A stretch of 24,157 nt of DNA from Rickettsia typhi (GTDB lineage Bacteria; Pseudomonadota; Alphaproteobacteria; Rickettsiales; UBA1997), in contig CAMDRL010000003.1 in assembly GCA_945906835.1 (NCBI GenBank), positions 1 to 24,157 of the forward strand, given 5' to 3'. Both the position numbers and the translations under genes were made by a program. Shown here piece by piece: positions 8,893 through 16,468 of the stretch (position 1 is the stretch's first letter; every line of letters starts with the position of its first letter). The notes beneath the pieces are model-generated. The model was not told the DNA's origin. It saw only the letters and a list, made by a program, of their open reading frames with translations, and did not search any database.

Positions 8893-11748
8893 ATGTCAAA
8901 AAAAATCGCCCTTATTGATGGATATGGCTTTGTATTTCGCGCTTATCACTCTTTGCCACCTTTGACCAGAAAAGATGGAACGCCTGTTGGCGCGGTTTTT
9001 GGCTTTACTAACATGCTAATAAAACTTTTAGCCTCCTTAGAAGTTAGCCATGTGGCAGTAGTTTTCGATTCTGGCTCTAAAACATTTCGTAATGACATTT
9101 TTCCAGCTTACAAAGCCAATAGACCACCCTGCCCTGAAGATTTAATTCCACAATTTTCAATTGTAAGAGAGGCGGCAGAATCTTTAAATTTAGCAATTTT
9201 AGAAAAAATTGGCTTTGAAGCTGACGATATTATTGCCACTTTAGCTAAAAAATATTCTGCTGATGGTGATGTGGTTTTAATTGTTTCTTCTGATAAAGAC
9301 TTGATGCAACTGATTGATGACAGGGTTTCGATGTATGATGCTATGAAAAATAAAATGATTACCGCCAAAGAAGTTGAAGAAAAGTTTTTTGTAGCACCAA
9401 ATAAAGTTTTAGATGTTTTATCTTTAATGGGCGATGCTTCAGACAATGTTGCTGGCGTTAGAGGAATTGGTCCAAAAACCGCGGCTGAATTAATTAATCA
9501 ATTTGGTACTTTAGAAAATATTTTTGCTAATCTTGATCAAATTAAACAAGAAAAAAGAAGACAACTTTTAAAAGATGGTGAAGAGAGTGCCAAATTATCC
9601 AAAATTTTAATTTCTTTAAGAGAAGATGTTGAGCTTGGAATTACCATTGATGACCTTGCAATAAAGCATATTGAACCACAAAAATTAATTTCTTTTTTAG
9701 AAATTCAAGGCTTTAGATCATTGGTTTTAAGGGTTCAAAAAGAATTTGGTACTGGAAATGAAACGGCAAATTCAACTCAAATTAACAAAGATAATTCTTA
9801 TCAAAATCACAGCATAAATACCACAAAAATAACTCAATCAAAACCTTACAAAGAAATTAAAAAAACCAAAATCACTTCACCAGAAACAATTTCTGCATTA
9901 ATCAAAAAAGCAGCTTTGAATGGTGTTATTACAATAGATTATCAAAAAAAGAATGATGAAAATTTCTTGAATTTAATCACAATTTCAACTTGTAAAATTA
10001 ACGAAAATCCAGAAGAAATTTTTTATTTTGAGGTCAAAAATTCTGCTAAAATTTCTGATAAAAAAATTAATGAAAATCAGGTTTTTGATCTTTTTTCTTT
10101 TCATGAACAACCAGCTGAAATAGTCGCAACTCAAATTTCTGAAGGCGATTTTGAATTAAATGCTTTAAAAGAAATTTTGCATAATGATTCAATTAAAAAA
10201 ATATTTTTTAACTCTAAAGAATTTTTGAAAATTCTTAATTACGAATCACAAAATATTATTTACGAAGATGTTTCTTTGATTAATCACTTAATCAATTCTT
10301 CAATCAAAAATAATTTCTTTGAAATAATTGAAACTAATCTTGATGAAAACCTTGAGGAGCTTGGCTTCACAAAAATATTTGCTGAACTTGAAAAAGCCCG
10401 CCAAGGTAAAAATTTTGATATGGAAATTTTTTCTGATGAAGAAAAAAGAATTGACTTTTTTGCTTTCAGAAATTTTGCTTTATGGCAAATTTATAAAAAT
10501 TTTTCACCAAGAATTTTTGATTTAAAATTGAATTTTGCTTATCAATCTTTTGAGTTACCACTTTTAGAGGTTCTAGCAAGAATGGAAAATGCTGGAATTA
10601 AAATTGATGTTAAAAAATTACAAGATTTATCGGGCGAATTTGCCACTAAAATCAATATTTTAACTAAAGAAATTTATGAAATTTCTGGAGAAGAATTCAA
10701 CATTGCCTCAACTCAACAATTATCAAAAATTCTTTTTGAAAAATTAGATTTAACTTCTTCCAAAAAATCAAAAAAAACTGGCGCACTTTCAACCAAGTCA
10801 AGCGTGCTTGAAGAGCTTGAATTTGAAGGCAATGAGATTGCTCGCAAAGTTTTAGAATTTCGTAAATTTTCTAAATTAAAAAATACTTACACTGACGCTT
10901 TACCAAAAGAAATAAATTCCAAAACTGGCAGAATTCACAGTAGTTTTTCAACCACTTCTACAGTTACAGGGCGCTTCAATTCTTCTAACCCCAATTTACA
11001 AAATATTCCAATTAAAAGTTTAGAAGGGCAAAAAATTCGCGAAGCCTTTATTGCCAAAGAAAATCACCTTTTAATTTCTGCCGATTATTCACAAATTGAG
11101 TTACGAGTTATTGCTCATGTGGCAAAAATTGATAATTTGATTCAGGCTTTTAAAGATGGCAAAGATATTCACCGCATCACTGCCAGTCAGGTTTTAGGAA
11201 TTGAGGAAGAAGAAGTTGATGATGCGATGCGCTCGAAAGCGAAAGCGATTAACTTTGGAATTATTTATGGAATCAGCGCTTTTGGACTTGCCAAACAACT
11301 TAAAATTTCCAGACAAGAAGCTGGCATTTACATAAAATCATATTTAGCAGCTTATCCCGGAATTGAGGCTTATATGAAAGATTACATCGCTTTGGCAAGG
11401 CAGTTTGGTTATGTAAAAACTATATCAGGAAGAAAATGTTTCATCCATGAAATAAACAATAAAAATCCAATCATAAGAGCTGAAGCCGAGCGACTATCAA
11501 TCAATGCCCCAATTCAAGGCAGCGCCGCCGACATCATCAAAAAAGCGATGATTTGTTTAGATAAAAAATTCACAGAAAAAGGCTTAAATTCAAAAATTAT
11601 TCTACAAATTCATGACGAATTAATTATTGAAGCACCAGAAAATGAAGTGGAATTGGCAACAAAGATTTTAAAATCAGAAATGGAAAATGCAGTGATTTTG
11701 GATGTACCTTTGAAGGTTGATGTTAGAGTTGGGAAATGTTGGGAATAA
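8893..11748 (+). CDS. polA: DNA polymerase I with degenerate proofreading domain
   Basis: Repair and Okazaki-fragment polymerase, 951 residues, near full length for Pol I. The N-terminal 5'-nuclease domain (about 1-290) keeps its acidic residues: Asp9 in IALIDGYGFVFR, GFEADDIIATL, SSDKDLMQL and GDASDNVAGVRGIGPKTA. The polymerase domain has motif A SADYSQIELR (Asp about 731), motif B RSKAKAINFGIIYG (about 780-795) and motif C QIHDELIIE (His907-Asp908). The middle 3'-5' exonuclease domain is poorly conserved. The DxE motif reads TIDYQ at 347-351, and the positions of the other two catalytic aspartates appear to be Phe and Asn. Proofreading is therefore probably lost, while polymerase and 5' nuclease look intact. 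It diverges from the GST gene. Confidence 0.96.
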   Translation: MSKKIALIDGYGFVFRAYHSLPPLTRKDGTPVGAVFGFTNMLIKLLASLEVSHVAVVFDSGSKTFRNDIFPAYKANRPPCPEDLIPQFSIVREAAESLNLAILEKIGFEADDIIATLAKKYSADGDVVLIVSSDKDLMQLIDDRVSMYDAMKNKMITAKEVEEKFFVAPNKVLDVLSLMGDASDNVAGVRGIGPKTAAELINQFGTLENIFANLDQIKQEKRRQLLKDGEESAKLSKILISLREDVELGITIDDLAIKHIEPQKLISFLEIQGFRSLVLRVQKEFGTGNETANSTQINKDNSYQNHSINTTKITQSKPYKEIKKTKITSPETISALIKKAALNGVITIDYQKKNDENFLNLITISTCKINENPEEIFYFEVKNSAKISDKKINENQVFDLFSFHEQPAEIVATQISEGDFELNALKEILHNDSIKKIFFNSKEFLKILNYESQNIIYEDVSLINHLINSSIKNNFFEIIETNLDENLEELGFTKIFAELEKARQGKNFDMEIFSDEEKRIDFFAFRNFALWQIYKNFSPRIFDLKLNFAYQSFELPLLEVLARMENAGIKIDVKKLQDLSGEFATKINILTKEIYEISGEEFNIASTQQLSKILFEKLDLTSSKKSKKTGALSTKSSVLEELEFEGNEIARKVLEFRKFSKLKNTYTDALPKEINSKTGRIHSSFSTTSTVTGRFNSSNPNLQNIPIKSLEGQKIREAFIAKENHLLISADYSQIELRVIAHVAKIDNLIQAFKDGKDIHRITASQVLGIEEEEVDDAMRSKAKAINFGIIYGISAFGLAKQLKISRQEAGIYIKSYLAAYPGIEAYMKDYIALARQFGYVKTISGRKCFIHEINNKNPIIRAEAERLSINAPIQGSAADIIKKAMICLDKKFTEKGLNSKIILQIHDELIIEAPENEVELATKILKSEMENAVILDVPLKVDVRVGKCWE

Positions 11749-11877
11749 TATACCAAATCTAAAATTTATTGATATTTCTTGATTTGGTATATTGGGGATC
11801 CCCACAAAGTGGGGCGCACCTTATGGTGCGTAAAAATAAATCTATACCCCATATCTAAAGATTTTAGATTTGGTATA
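11749..11877. repeat. 129-bp palindromic element directly after the polA stop
   Basis: The left end TATACCAAATCTAAAAT begins at the base after the polA stop codon. It pairs perfectly over 17 nt with ATTTTAGATTTGGTATA ending at 11877. A further copy of ATTTGGTATA lies at about 11782-11791. Two perfect GC hairpins sit back to back in the centre: CCCCAC, AAA, GTGGGG (11800-11814) and CGCACC, TTAT, GGTGCG (11815-11830). It may act as the polA transcription end, but has no long T run. Confidence 0.85.
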
Positions 11878-11896
11878 GTTCATACTTAAGTAATTT

Positions 11897-12019
11897 AAAT
11901 CATCCGTCTCAATCGCTATGCGATTGATTTACCCTCTTTTTCAAAGATGGCTAAAGCGCGGGGAAAGCCCTCTTTGAAAAAGAGGGTGGATGACTGCGTA
12001 GCAGTCAGATGGGTGATTT
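11897..12019. repeat. 123-bp imperfect palindrome with two small compensated stems
   Basis: The two arms are inverted copies. AAATCATCCGTCT at 11897 corresponds to AGATGGGTGATTT ending at 12019, and the inner ACCCTCTTTTTCAAAGA to TCTTTGAAAAAGAGGGT. Each arm contains its own hairpin at the same place but with different bases: CAATCGC, TAT, GCGATTG (11910-11926) and TGACTGC, GTA, GCAGTCA (11991-12007). The element runs into the stop codon (12018-12020) of the thioredoxin gene. Confidence 0.87.
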
Positions 12020-13067
12020 ATTTGTTACCAAAAGTAAAGGCATAAGCACGCAAACCAGCATTTTCAGCCTTTATTTCCACAATACCATTTCCGCCTTGCG
12101 ACAAGTTTACAATCTCATAAAGCTCAGAATTTTTTACCTTCACCATACCAATCTTAGCATCTTCACCTAAATCTTTCTGCTTTCCATTTACAAAAATTTT
12201 AGCCCTAACCTCTTTTCCATCAGCACTTGCCATTACTAAAAAAACTTTCTTGGCAATGAAGTTAAATTTTAAAGAATCTCCCGCCTTTTTAGATTCTATA
12301 AATTGAGCATTAACCTTCCAATTGCCCTGCAAAGCCCAATGATGGTTTGGAATTGCTTTTGGAAAAATAAAATTTTTAGCATCTTCATTAACATTTCTTT
12401 CGCCTCTTTCGGCTCCCAAATAAGTTTCAGGACTTTGAATTCTGGAATAGATTTGTTGATCTTTTTCCTCAATTTTTTGTTTATCCAGCCCAAGCAAAAC
12501 TCTAATATTATTTTCCATCACATTATAAGCGCCTTCACCAAAATGAGTATAAACCACCTTCCCTTCTTTATTAATCAAATAATGCGCCGGCCAATATTGA
12601 TTATTATAATTTTTCCAAGTTTTTAAATCGTTATCTAAAGCTACCGGATATTCAATTTTAAATTTATGCAATGCCGCAGCAACATTTTGAGGATTTTTTT
12701 CAAAATCAAATTCTGGAGCATGAACACCAATAATCACCAAACCTTTATCGCGATATTTTTTATCAAGCTCAATCATGTGAGGTAAAGTGCGCAAACAATT
12801 GATACAAGAATATGTCCAAAAATCTACCAACACCACTTTACCTTTTAAATCAGAAATTTTTAATGCACTACCGTTAAACCATTTTTCAATACCAACAATT
12901 TCGGAAGCAGAATAAGAACTAGATATAGCATTTATAAGAGCTGGTTTTTTATCTTCAGCATTAGCCGGTGAGCTAAAAATAAAAATATTAGAATTTTGCA
13001 ATAAAATTAAAGCAGCAAAAATGATTGATGCTTTTGTGAAAAAATTTTTAGCTTTAACGATATTCAT
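12018..13067 (-). CDS. Periplasmic thioredoxin-like protein, DipZ C-terminal type
   Basis: 349-residue exported protein. A signal peptide (about 1-37) ends in PANA. A TlpA/ResA-like thioredoxin domain (about 45-195) has the redox motif Cys88-Ile-Asn-Cys91 inside WTYSCINCLRTLPHM. This CINCLRTLP form is characteristic of DipZ-type proteins. The C-terminal domain (about 235-349, NHHWALQGNWKVNAQF to the end) matches the DipZ carbohydrate-binding-like tail. In typical DipZ the thioredoxin part is fused to a DsbD/CcdA membrane electron carrier. That part is absent here and a signal peptide takes its place, so electrons must come from another protein. It presumably reduces or oxidises periplasmic disulfides. 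It lies 56 nt after the GT4 gene on the same strand. Confidence 0.87.
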   Translation of the reverse strand: MNIVKAKNFFTKASIIFAALILLQNSNIFIFSSPANAEDKKPALINAISSSYSASEIVGIEKWFNGSALKISDLKGKVVLVDFWTYSCINCLRTLPHMIELDKKYRDKGLVIIGVHAPEFDFEKNPQNVAAALHKFKIEYPVALDNDLKTWKNYNNQYWPAHYLINKEGKVVYTHFGEGAYNVMENNIRVLLGLDKQKIEEKDQQIYSRIQSPETYLGAERGERNVNEDAKNFIFPKAIPNHHWALQGNWKVNAQFIESKKAGDSLKFNFIAKKVFLVMASADGKEVRAKIFVNGKQKDLGEDAKIGMVKVKNSELYEIVNLSQGGNGIVEIKAENAGLRAYAFTFGNK

Positions 13068-13123
13068 TTTTTTACTTAAATAAGTTAATATGCTATAGTT
13101 ACATTTTGGGAATTATTTTGATC

Positions 13124-14194
13124 TTAAATCACCGCACTTCCCACAATCTCCTTCAACTTCTTCTCCAAAGATTCATAAGAAAATTTCTCTCTCACTCTTA
13201 CAGCAGAATTCTCCACCATAAGATTCATTGCATCTGGATTATTAACCATTTCAATTACAGCATTTGCAATTCTCTCATCAATATTTTCCGATGGCTTTAG
13301 GGGTACAATTAAAGCATCTTGCTTATCGCGCAGAATTTCTTTTGGACCATCTGCATCAGTTGAAATTATTGGTTTAAAATATTTCATCGCTTCAAGCAAA
13401 ACCAAGCCAAAAGTTTCACTTTTTGAAGACAAAAGAAAAATATCAATTGAAGAAAAAAAATCTTTTTTACTTTTTATCCAACCACAAAATTCAACTTTAT
13501 TTTCTAAGTCTAAATCCTTAACCAAGCTACGCAACTTAGTCTCTATCAAGCCAGAGCCAGCAATTTTCAAAATAAATTTTTTATCAGAAAGTTTTTCTAA
13601 AATTTTTATTGATCTAATTGCATCATAGAATCCTTTTAACTCATCTAATCGACCCATTACACCAATTACTATTTCTTCTTTTTTTTGCAAATTAACCTTT
13701 GGAACATCTGCGTCAGCATCATTTAAATCAATAGCATTAGAAATAATAAAACTAGAATCTTCTCTTTGACCAGCATCAATTGTGCGAAAAAAAATTTCTT
13801 TATTTACTGATAATATAATATCAGACCCGATTGATCTTTTAACATTCATGCTGTGATTTACCGCAACTTTTATAATCTTCTTATTTGTAATTTTTTTAAC
13901 AGCTTTTTTAGATAAGGAAATTGCCCTTCCAGCATGAGATATCACAATATCAGCATCAAATTCTTGCAAAATATTTCTTAGATTAGAAATGGCAAAGATA
14001 TCGTGATATCCTAAATTATTGGTAATTTTTTTAACTTTGATTCCCAACTTCTCAACTTCATCAGCATAAGGCGCATCTAATTTTGTAACCGCTAAAATTT
14101 CGTGACCTAAATTTTTTAAAGCAACCAAATAATCAATAAAGGCTTGTTCTACCCCACCATTTACTGAAGTAAGAATAATATTTACAATTCTCAT
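13124..14194 (-). CDS. Glycosyltransferase family 4 (GT-B fold)
   Basis: 356-residue GT-B glycosyltransferase. The N-terminal Rossmann domain starts MRIVNIILTSVNGGVEQAF, with the glycine pair (13-14) that usually contacts the acceptor side. The C-terminal GT4 domain begins near IVIGVMGRLDELKG (about 175-188). It carries the family E-x7-E signature Glu260-Glu268 in SESETF-like form (KSETFGLVLLEAM), followed by PIISTDADGPKEIL. There is no signal peptide or membrane segment, so it acts on the cytoplasmic membrane face. It overlaps the upstream GT2 gene by 4 nt (ATGA), so the two are translationally coupled and probably build the same surface glycan, most likely LPS core or a related oligosaccharide. 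Sugar specificity cannot be read from the sequence. Confidence 0.9.
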   Translation of the reverse strand: MRIVNIILTSVNGGVEQAFIDYLVALKNLGHEILAVTKLDAPYADEVEKLGIKVKKITNNLGYHDIFAISNLRNILQEFDADIVISHAGRAISLSKKAVKKITNKKIIKVAVNHSMNVKRSIGSDIILSVNKEIFFRTIDAGQREDSSFIISNAIDLNDADADVPKVNLQKKEEIVIGVMGRLDELKGFYDAIRSIKILEKLSDKKFILKIAGSGLIETKLRSLVKDLDLENKVEFCGWIKSKKDFFSSIDIFLLSSKSETFGLVLLEAMKYFKPIISTDADGPKEILRDKQDALIVPLKPSENIDERIANAVIEMVNNPDAMNLMVENSAVRVREKFSYESLEKKLKEIVGSAVI

Positions 14195-14949
14195 TTGGAT
14201 AATTTTTCTTTAGCTTTAAGATATGAAACAATTGGATATGTGGCAGCAAGAATTGCAAGAAGAAAGCCCAACCAGCCTTCTTTGTAACCTTTTTTAACTA
14301 TAAATGATTTAAAAAATCTTAATTTCAAAGTAGCAACTTTTTTAATAAATCCCTCTTCTATGGCATTAGAGGTGATTATATCTTTAGAACGCCAAGTGGT
14401 ATAACGGTTGAATCGCGCTAATAAATCAGCAATATCATCATCGACCAAATGAGTAATGGGATTTTTAAGATATTTTATTTCAGCTTTTAAATCTGCGGTT
14501 GGATGAATTTCTTTATCTTCGTGATAATTTTTCAAACCTTTATAATGCATAGTTTGACGCTCTAAAACTCCCAAAGTTCTAAGCCAACCATATTTTACAT
14601 ATCTGGTACCAATGTAATTGGCGATTGGCGCAATAAAGGCGCATGGCTCTAAATTTTTTGTAACTTGTAAAATTTCTTCAGATAATTCTTTTGAGATTCT
14701 TTCGTCAGCATCAATTTCTAAAATCCAATCACCAGAAGCTGAATTTAATGCAACATTACGACGCTCGCCTTCAATATTCCAGGATCCTTCGATAATTTTA
14801 TTGGTATATTTTTGAACAATGTCTTTTGTGCCATCGTTACACTTATCAAGCACCACCACAATTTCATCAACGAAATTAAGACTTTTTAAACAAGCTTCAA
14901 TTTTTTTCTCTTCGTTATGTGCTACAATTACTGCAGAAATTTTACTCAT
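14191..14949 (-). CDS. Glycosyltransferase family 2, WaaE/KdtX-like
   Basis: 252-residue GT-A glycosyltransferase. The nucleotide-sugar site is visible in VIVAHNEEKKIEACLKSL (about 8-24) and DEIVVVLDKCNDGT. The metal-binding DxD motif is Asp80-Ala-Asp82 in WILEIDADERIS. The layout resembles the WaaE/KdtX group that adds sugars to LPS inner core. Near the C-terminus there is one hydrophobic segment (about 225-243, GWLGFLLAILAATYPIVSYL), which probably anchors it to the inner membrane. It is the first gene of the minus-strand unit with the GT4 gene (4-nt overlap) and diverges from the superoxide dismutase gene, 51 nt away. Confidence 0.88.
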   Translation of the reverse strand: MSKISAVIVAHNEEKKIEACLKSLNFVDEIVVVLDKCNDGTKDIVQKYTNKIIEGSWNIEGERRNVALNSASGDWILEIDADERISKELSEEILQVTKNLEPCAFIAPIANYIGTRYVKYGWLRTLGVLERQTMHYKGLKNYHEDKEIHPTADLKAEIKYLKNPITHLVDDDIADLLARFNRYTTWRSKDIITSNAIEEGFIKKVATLKLRFFKSFIVKKGYKEGWLGFLLAILAATYPIVSYLKAKEKLSK

Positions 14950-14964
14950 GGTTAAGTTTGTTGA

Positions 14965-14993
14965 TTGACTTGAAAGGAGGGGAATTCTAAGTT
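14965..14993 (+). promoter_or_regulatory. Possible sodB promoter and distant AGGAGG
   Basis: TTGACT (14965-14970) is followed after 17 nt by TAAGTT (14988-14993), a weak -10 match. A transcript from here would start near the 15001 ATG, making the long form almost leaderless. AAAGGAGG (14973-14980) lies 20 nt from that ATG, too far for a normal ribosome binding site, and resembles the CCTCCTT repeat. This is a tentative call. Confidence 0.25.
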
Positions 14994-15000
14994 ACATTTC

Positions 15001-15738
15001 ATGGAATTGTCAAAAAGAAAATTCATTAAAAACACTTTATTATCTTCAGTTTTTTTCTTAAGCGCCTGCAAAACAAGGTTTTACTCTATTAAGAAAAATG
15101 GTGAAGGCTTTTCAACATCTAAAATAACCAATAAAAAAGGAGATCCAATGATCGAATTACCTCAACTTCCTTATGCAAAAAACGCTTTAGCTCCTCATAT
15201 TTCTGAAAATACCATTAATTTTCATTATGGAAAACATCATCAAGCTTATGTAACTAATTTAAACAACTTAATTGCTGGCACTGATTTAGAAGGAAAGTCT
15301 TTAGAAGAAATCATTAAAATTTCCGCTGCTGACAAAACAAAAGCTGGAATTTTCAACAATGCAGCGCAGGTTTGGAATCACACTTTTTATTGGAATTCAA
15401 TGAAACCAAATGGCGGTGGCAAACCTTCAGCTGATCTTTTAAAAATAATTGAAGCTGATTTTGGTTCTTTTGAAGATTTTGTTAAAGAATTTAAAAATGC
15501 TGGCACAACTCAATTTGGATCAGGCTGGGCTTGGTTAGTTTTAGAAAATGGTAAATTAAAAGTTACAAAAACTGGCAATGCTGAAACTCCATTAACAACC
15601 AATGCTAAGCCTTTAATGACAATGGATGTTTGGGAACATGCTTACTATTTAGACTTCCAAAATGCTCGTCCAAGCTATATTGATACATTTTTGGTTCATT
15701 TGGTTAATTGGGATTTTGTGGCTAAGAATTTAAAATAA
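15001..15738 (+). CDS. sodB: Fe superoxide dismutase with N-terminal export signal and internal start
   Basis: Converts superoxide to H2O2 and O2. Residues 50-245 are a complete Fe-type SOD. The metal ligands are His75, His127, Asp209 and His213 (DVWEHAYY), and the Fe-type glutamine is Gln123 in AAQVWNH. Residues 1-49 are an unusual extension. It contains SKRKFIK, which fits the Tat consensus with KR instead of RR, a hydrophobic stretch, and a lipobox LSAC with Cys23. The internal Met50 (ATG at 15148) is preceded by a strong AGGAG. The family normally begins at this point, giving 196 residues. I give the long frame; the short cytosolic form may be the main or an additional product. The gene diverges from the GT2 gene. 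Confidence 0.93.
   Translation: MELSKRKFIKNTLLSSVFFLSACKTRFYSIKKNGEGFSTSKITNKKGDPMIELPQLPYAKNALAPHISENTINFHYGKHHQAYVTNLNNLIAGTDLEGKSLEEIIKISAADKTKAGIFNNAAQVWNHTFYWNSMKPNGGGKPSADLLKIIEADFGSFEDFVKEFKNAGTTQFGSGWAWLVLENGKLKVTKTGNAETPLTTNAKPLMTMDVWEHAYYLDFQNARPSYIDTFLVHLVNWDFVAKNLK
15138..15150 (+). promoter_or_regulatory. Strong internal ribosome binding site and ATG of the short SOD
   Basis: AGGAG at 15138-15142 (within AAAAAAGGAG) lies 5 nt before the ATG at 15148-15150. It is the best-placed Shine-Dalgarno in the window, and the frame that starts here, MIELPQLPYAK, is the usual SodB N-terminus. It sits in frame inside the longer coding region. Confidence 0.8.
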
Positions 15739-15747
15739 TAACAAAGT

Positions 15748-15825
15748 TATCATCTTGATTGAAGCGAAAGATATCATAAGCCAGAGAAGAACTTAATTAG
15801 ATCTTTCGCTTCGCTCAAGATGACA
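15748..15825. repeat. Inverted repeat of the TCATCTTGA..GAAGCGAAAGAT type
   Basis: The left arm (15748-15772) and right arm (15801-15825) are inverted copies matching at 22 of 25 positions; the shared core is GAAGCGAAAGAT. The ends resemble those of the element at 5205-5320. It follows the sodB stop by 9 nt and could form its mRNA 3' end. A tandem duplication at 15818-15856 overlaps its right edge. Confidence 0.82.
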
Positions 15826-15856
15826 GACTAAATAAAAGATGACGGACTTAAATAAA
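15818..15856 (+). repeat. Adjacent tandem duplication, 19 and 20 bp
   Basis: AGATGACAGACTAAATAAA (15818-15836) is followed directly by AGATGACGGACTTAAATAAA (15837-15856), differing by one substitution and one inserted T. It spans the right end of the palindromic element and the hisB leader, so the duplication appears to have copied the element's flank. Confidence 0.7.
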
Positions 15857-15867
15857 CTTTTTACAAA

Positions 15868-16455
15868 ATGCGCACAGCAAAATTTGAAAGAAACACCAAA
15901 GAAACCAAAATCAAAGTTGAAATCAACCTTGATGGAACCGGTAAATATAAAATCGATACTGGAATTGGCTTTTTAAATCACATGATTGAGCAACTCTCTC
16001 ATCACAGCCTTGTTGACATTAATTTAGAAGTTAAAGGCGATCTTCATGTTGATTTTCACCATACTACAGAAGATAGCGCCATTGCTCTTGGTGAAGCTTT
16101 TAAACAAGCTTTAGCCGATAAAAAAGGCATCACTCGTTATGGTCACGCTTACATTCCAATGGATGAAACTTTAACACGCGTGGTTATTGATTTATCTGGT
16201 AGAATTTACCCAGTTTGGAAATGCGAATTTAAAAGAGATAAAATTGGCGACATGGACTCTGAATTATTTCGCGAATGGTTTTTTGCCTTTGCCAGCGCAT
16301 TTGGATGCAATTTACATGTAGAAAATCTTTATGGAATTAATAACCATCACATAATTGAATCTTGCTTCAAAGGTTTGGCAAGATCACTTCGTCAAGCAAT
16401 TGAAATTGATGAAAGAAAAAAAGACGCCATAGCTTCAACAAAAGGCATTTTGTAA
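15868..16455 (+). CDS. hisB: Imidazoleglycerol-phosphate dehydratase
   Basis: Sixth step of histidine synthesis: it dehydrates imidazole glycerol phosphate to imidazole acetol phosphate using bound Mn2+. The 195-residue length is normal for the monofunctional enzyme. Two metal-binding clusters are intact: [14 protein letters not shown] (His64-His65, Glu68, Asp69) and [17 protein letters not shown] (His160-His161, Glu164). The N-terminal half also has [15 protein letters not shown]. In most alphaproteobacteria hisB is clustered with hisH, hisA and hisF; here it stands alone, 13 nt ahead of nagZ. It has no visible Shine-Dalgarno. Its presence suggests histidine prototrophy, unusual for a Rickettsiales-like organism. 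Confidence 0.97.
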   Translation: MRTAKFERNTKETKIKVEINLDGTGKYKIDTGIGFLNHMIEQLSHHSLVDINLEVKGDLHVDFHHTTEDSAIALGEAFKQALADKKGITRYGHAYIPMDETLTRVVIDLSGRIYPVWKCEFKRDKIGDMDSELFREWFFAFASAFGCNLHVENLYGINNHHIIESCFKGLARSLRQAIEIDERKKDAIASTKGIL

Positions 16456-16468
16456 TTCAACAAAAAAT

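Noticed and set aside
14973..14980. AAAGGAGG as the ribosome binding site for the SOD ATG at 15001
   Set aside because: Spacing of 20 nt is too long, and no in-frame start lies nearer; it may be a trace of the CCTCCTT repeat.
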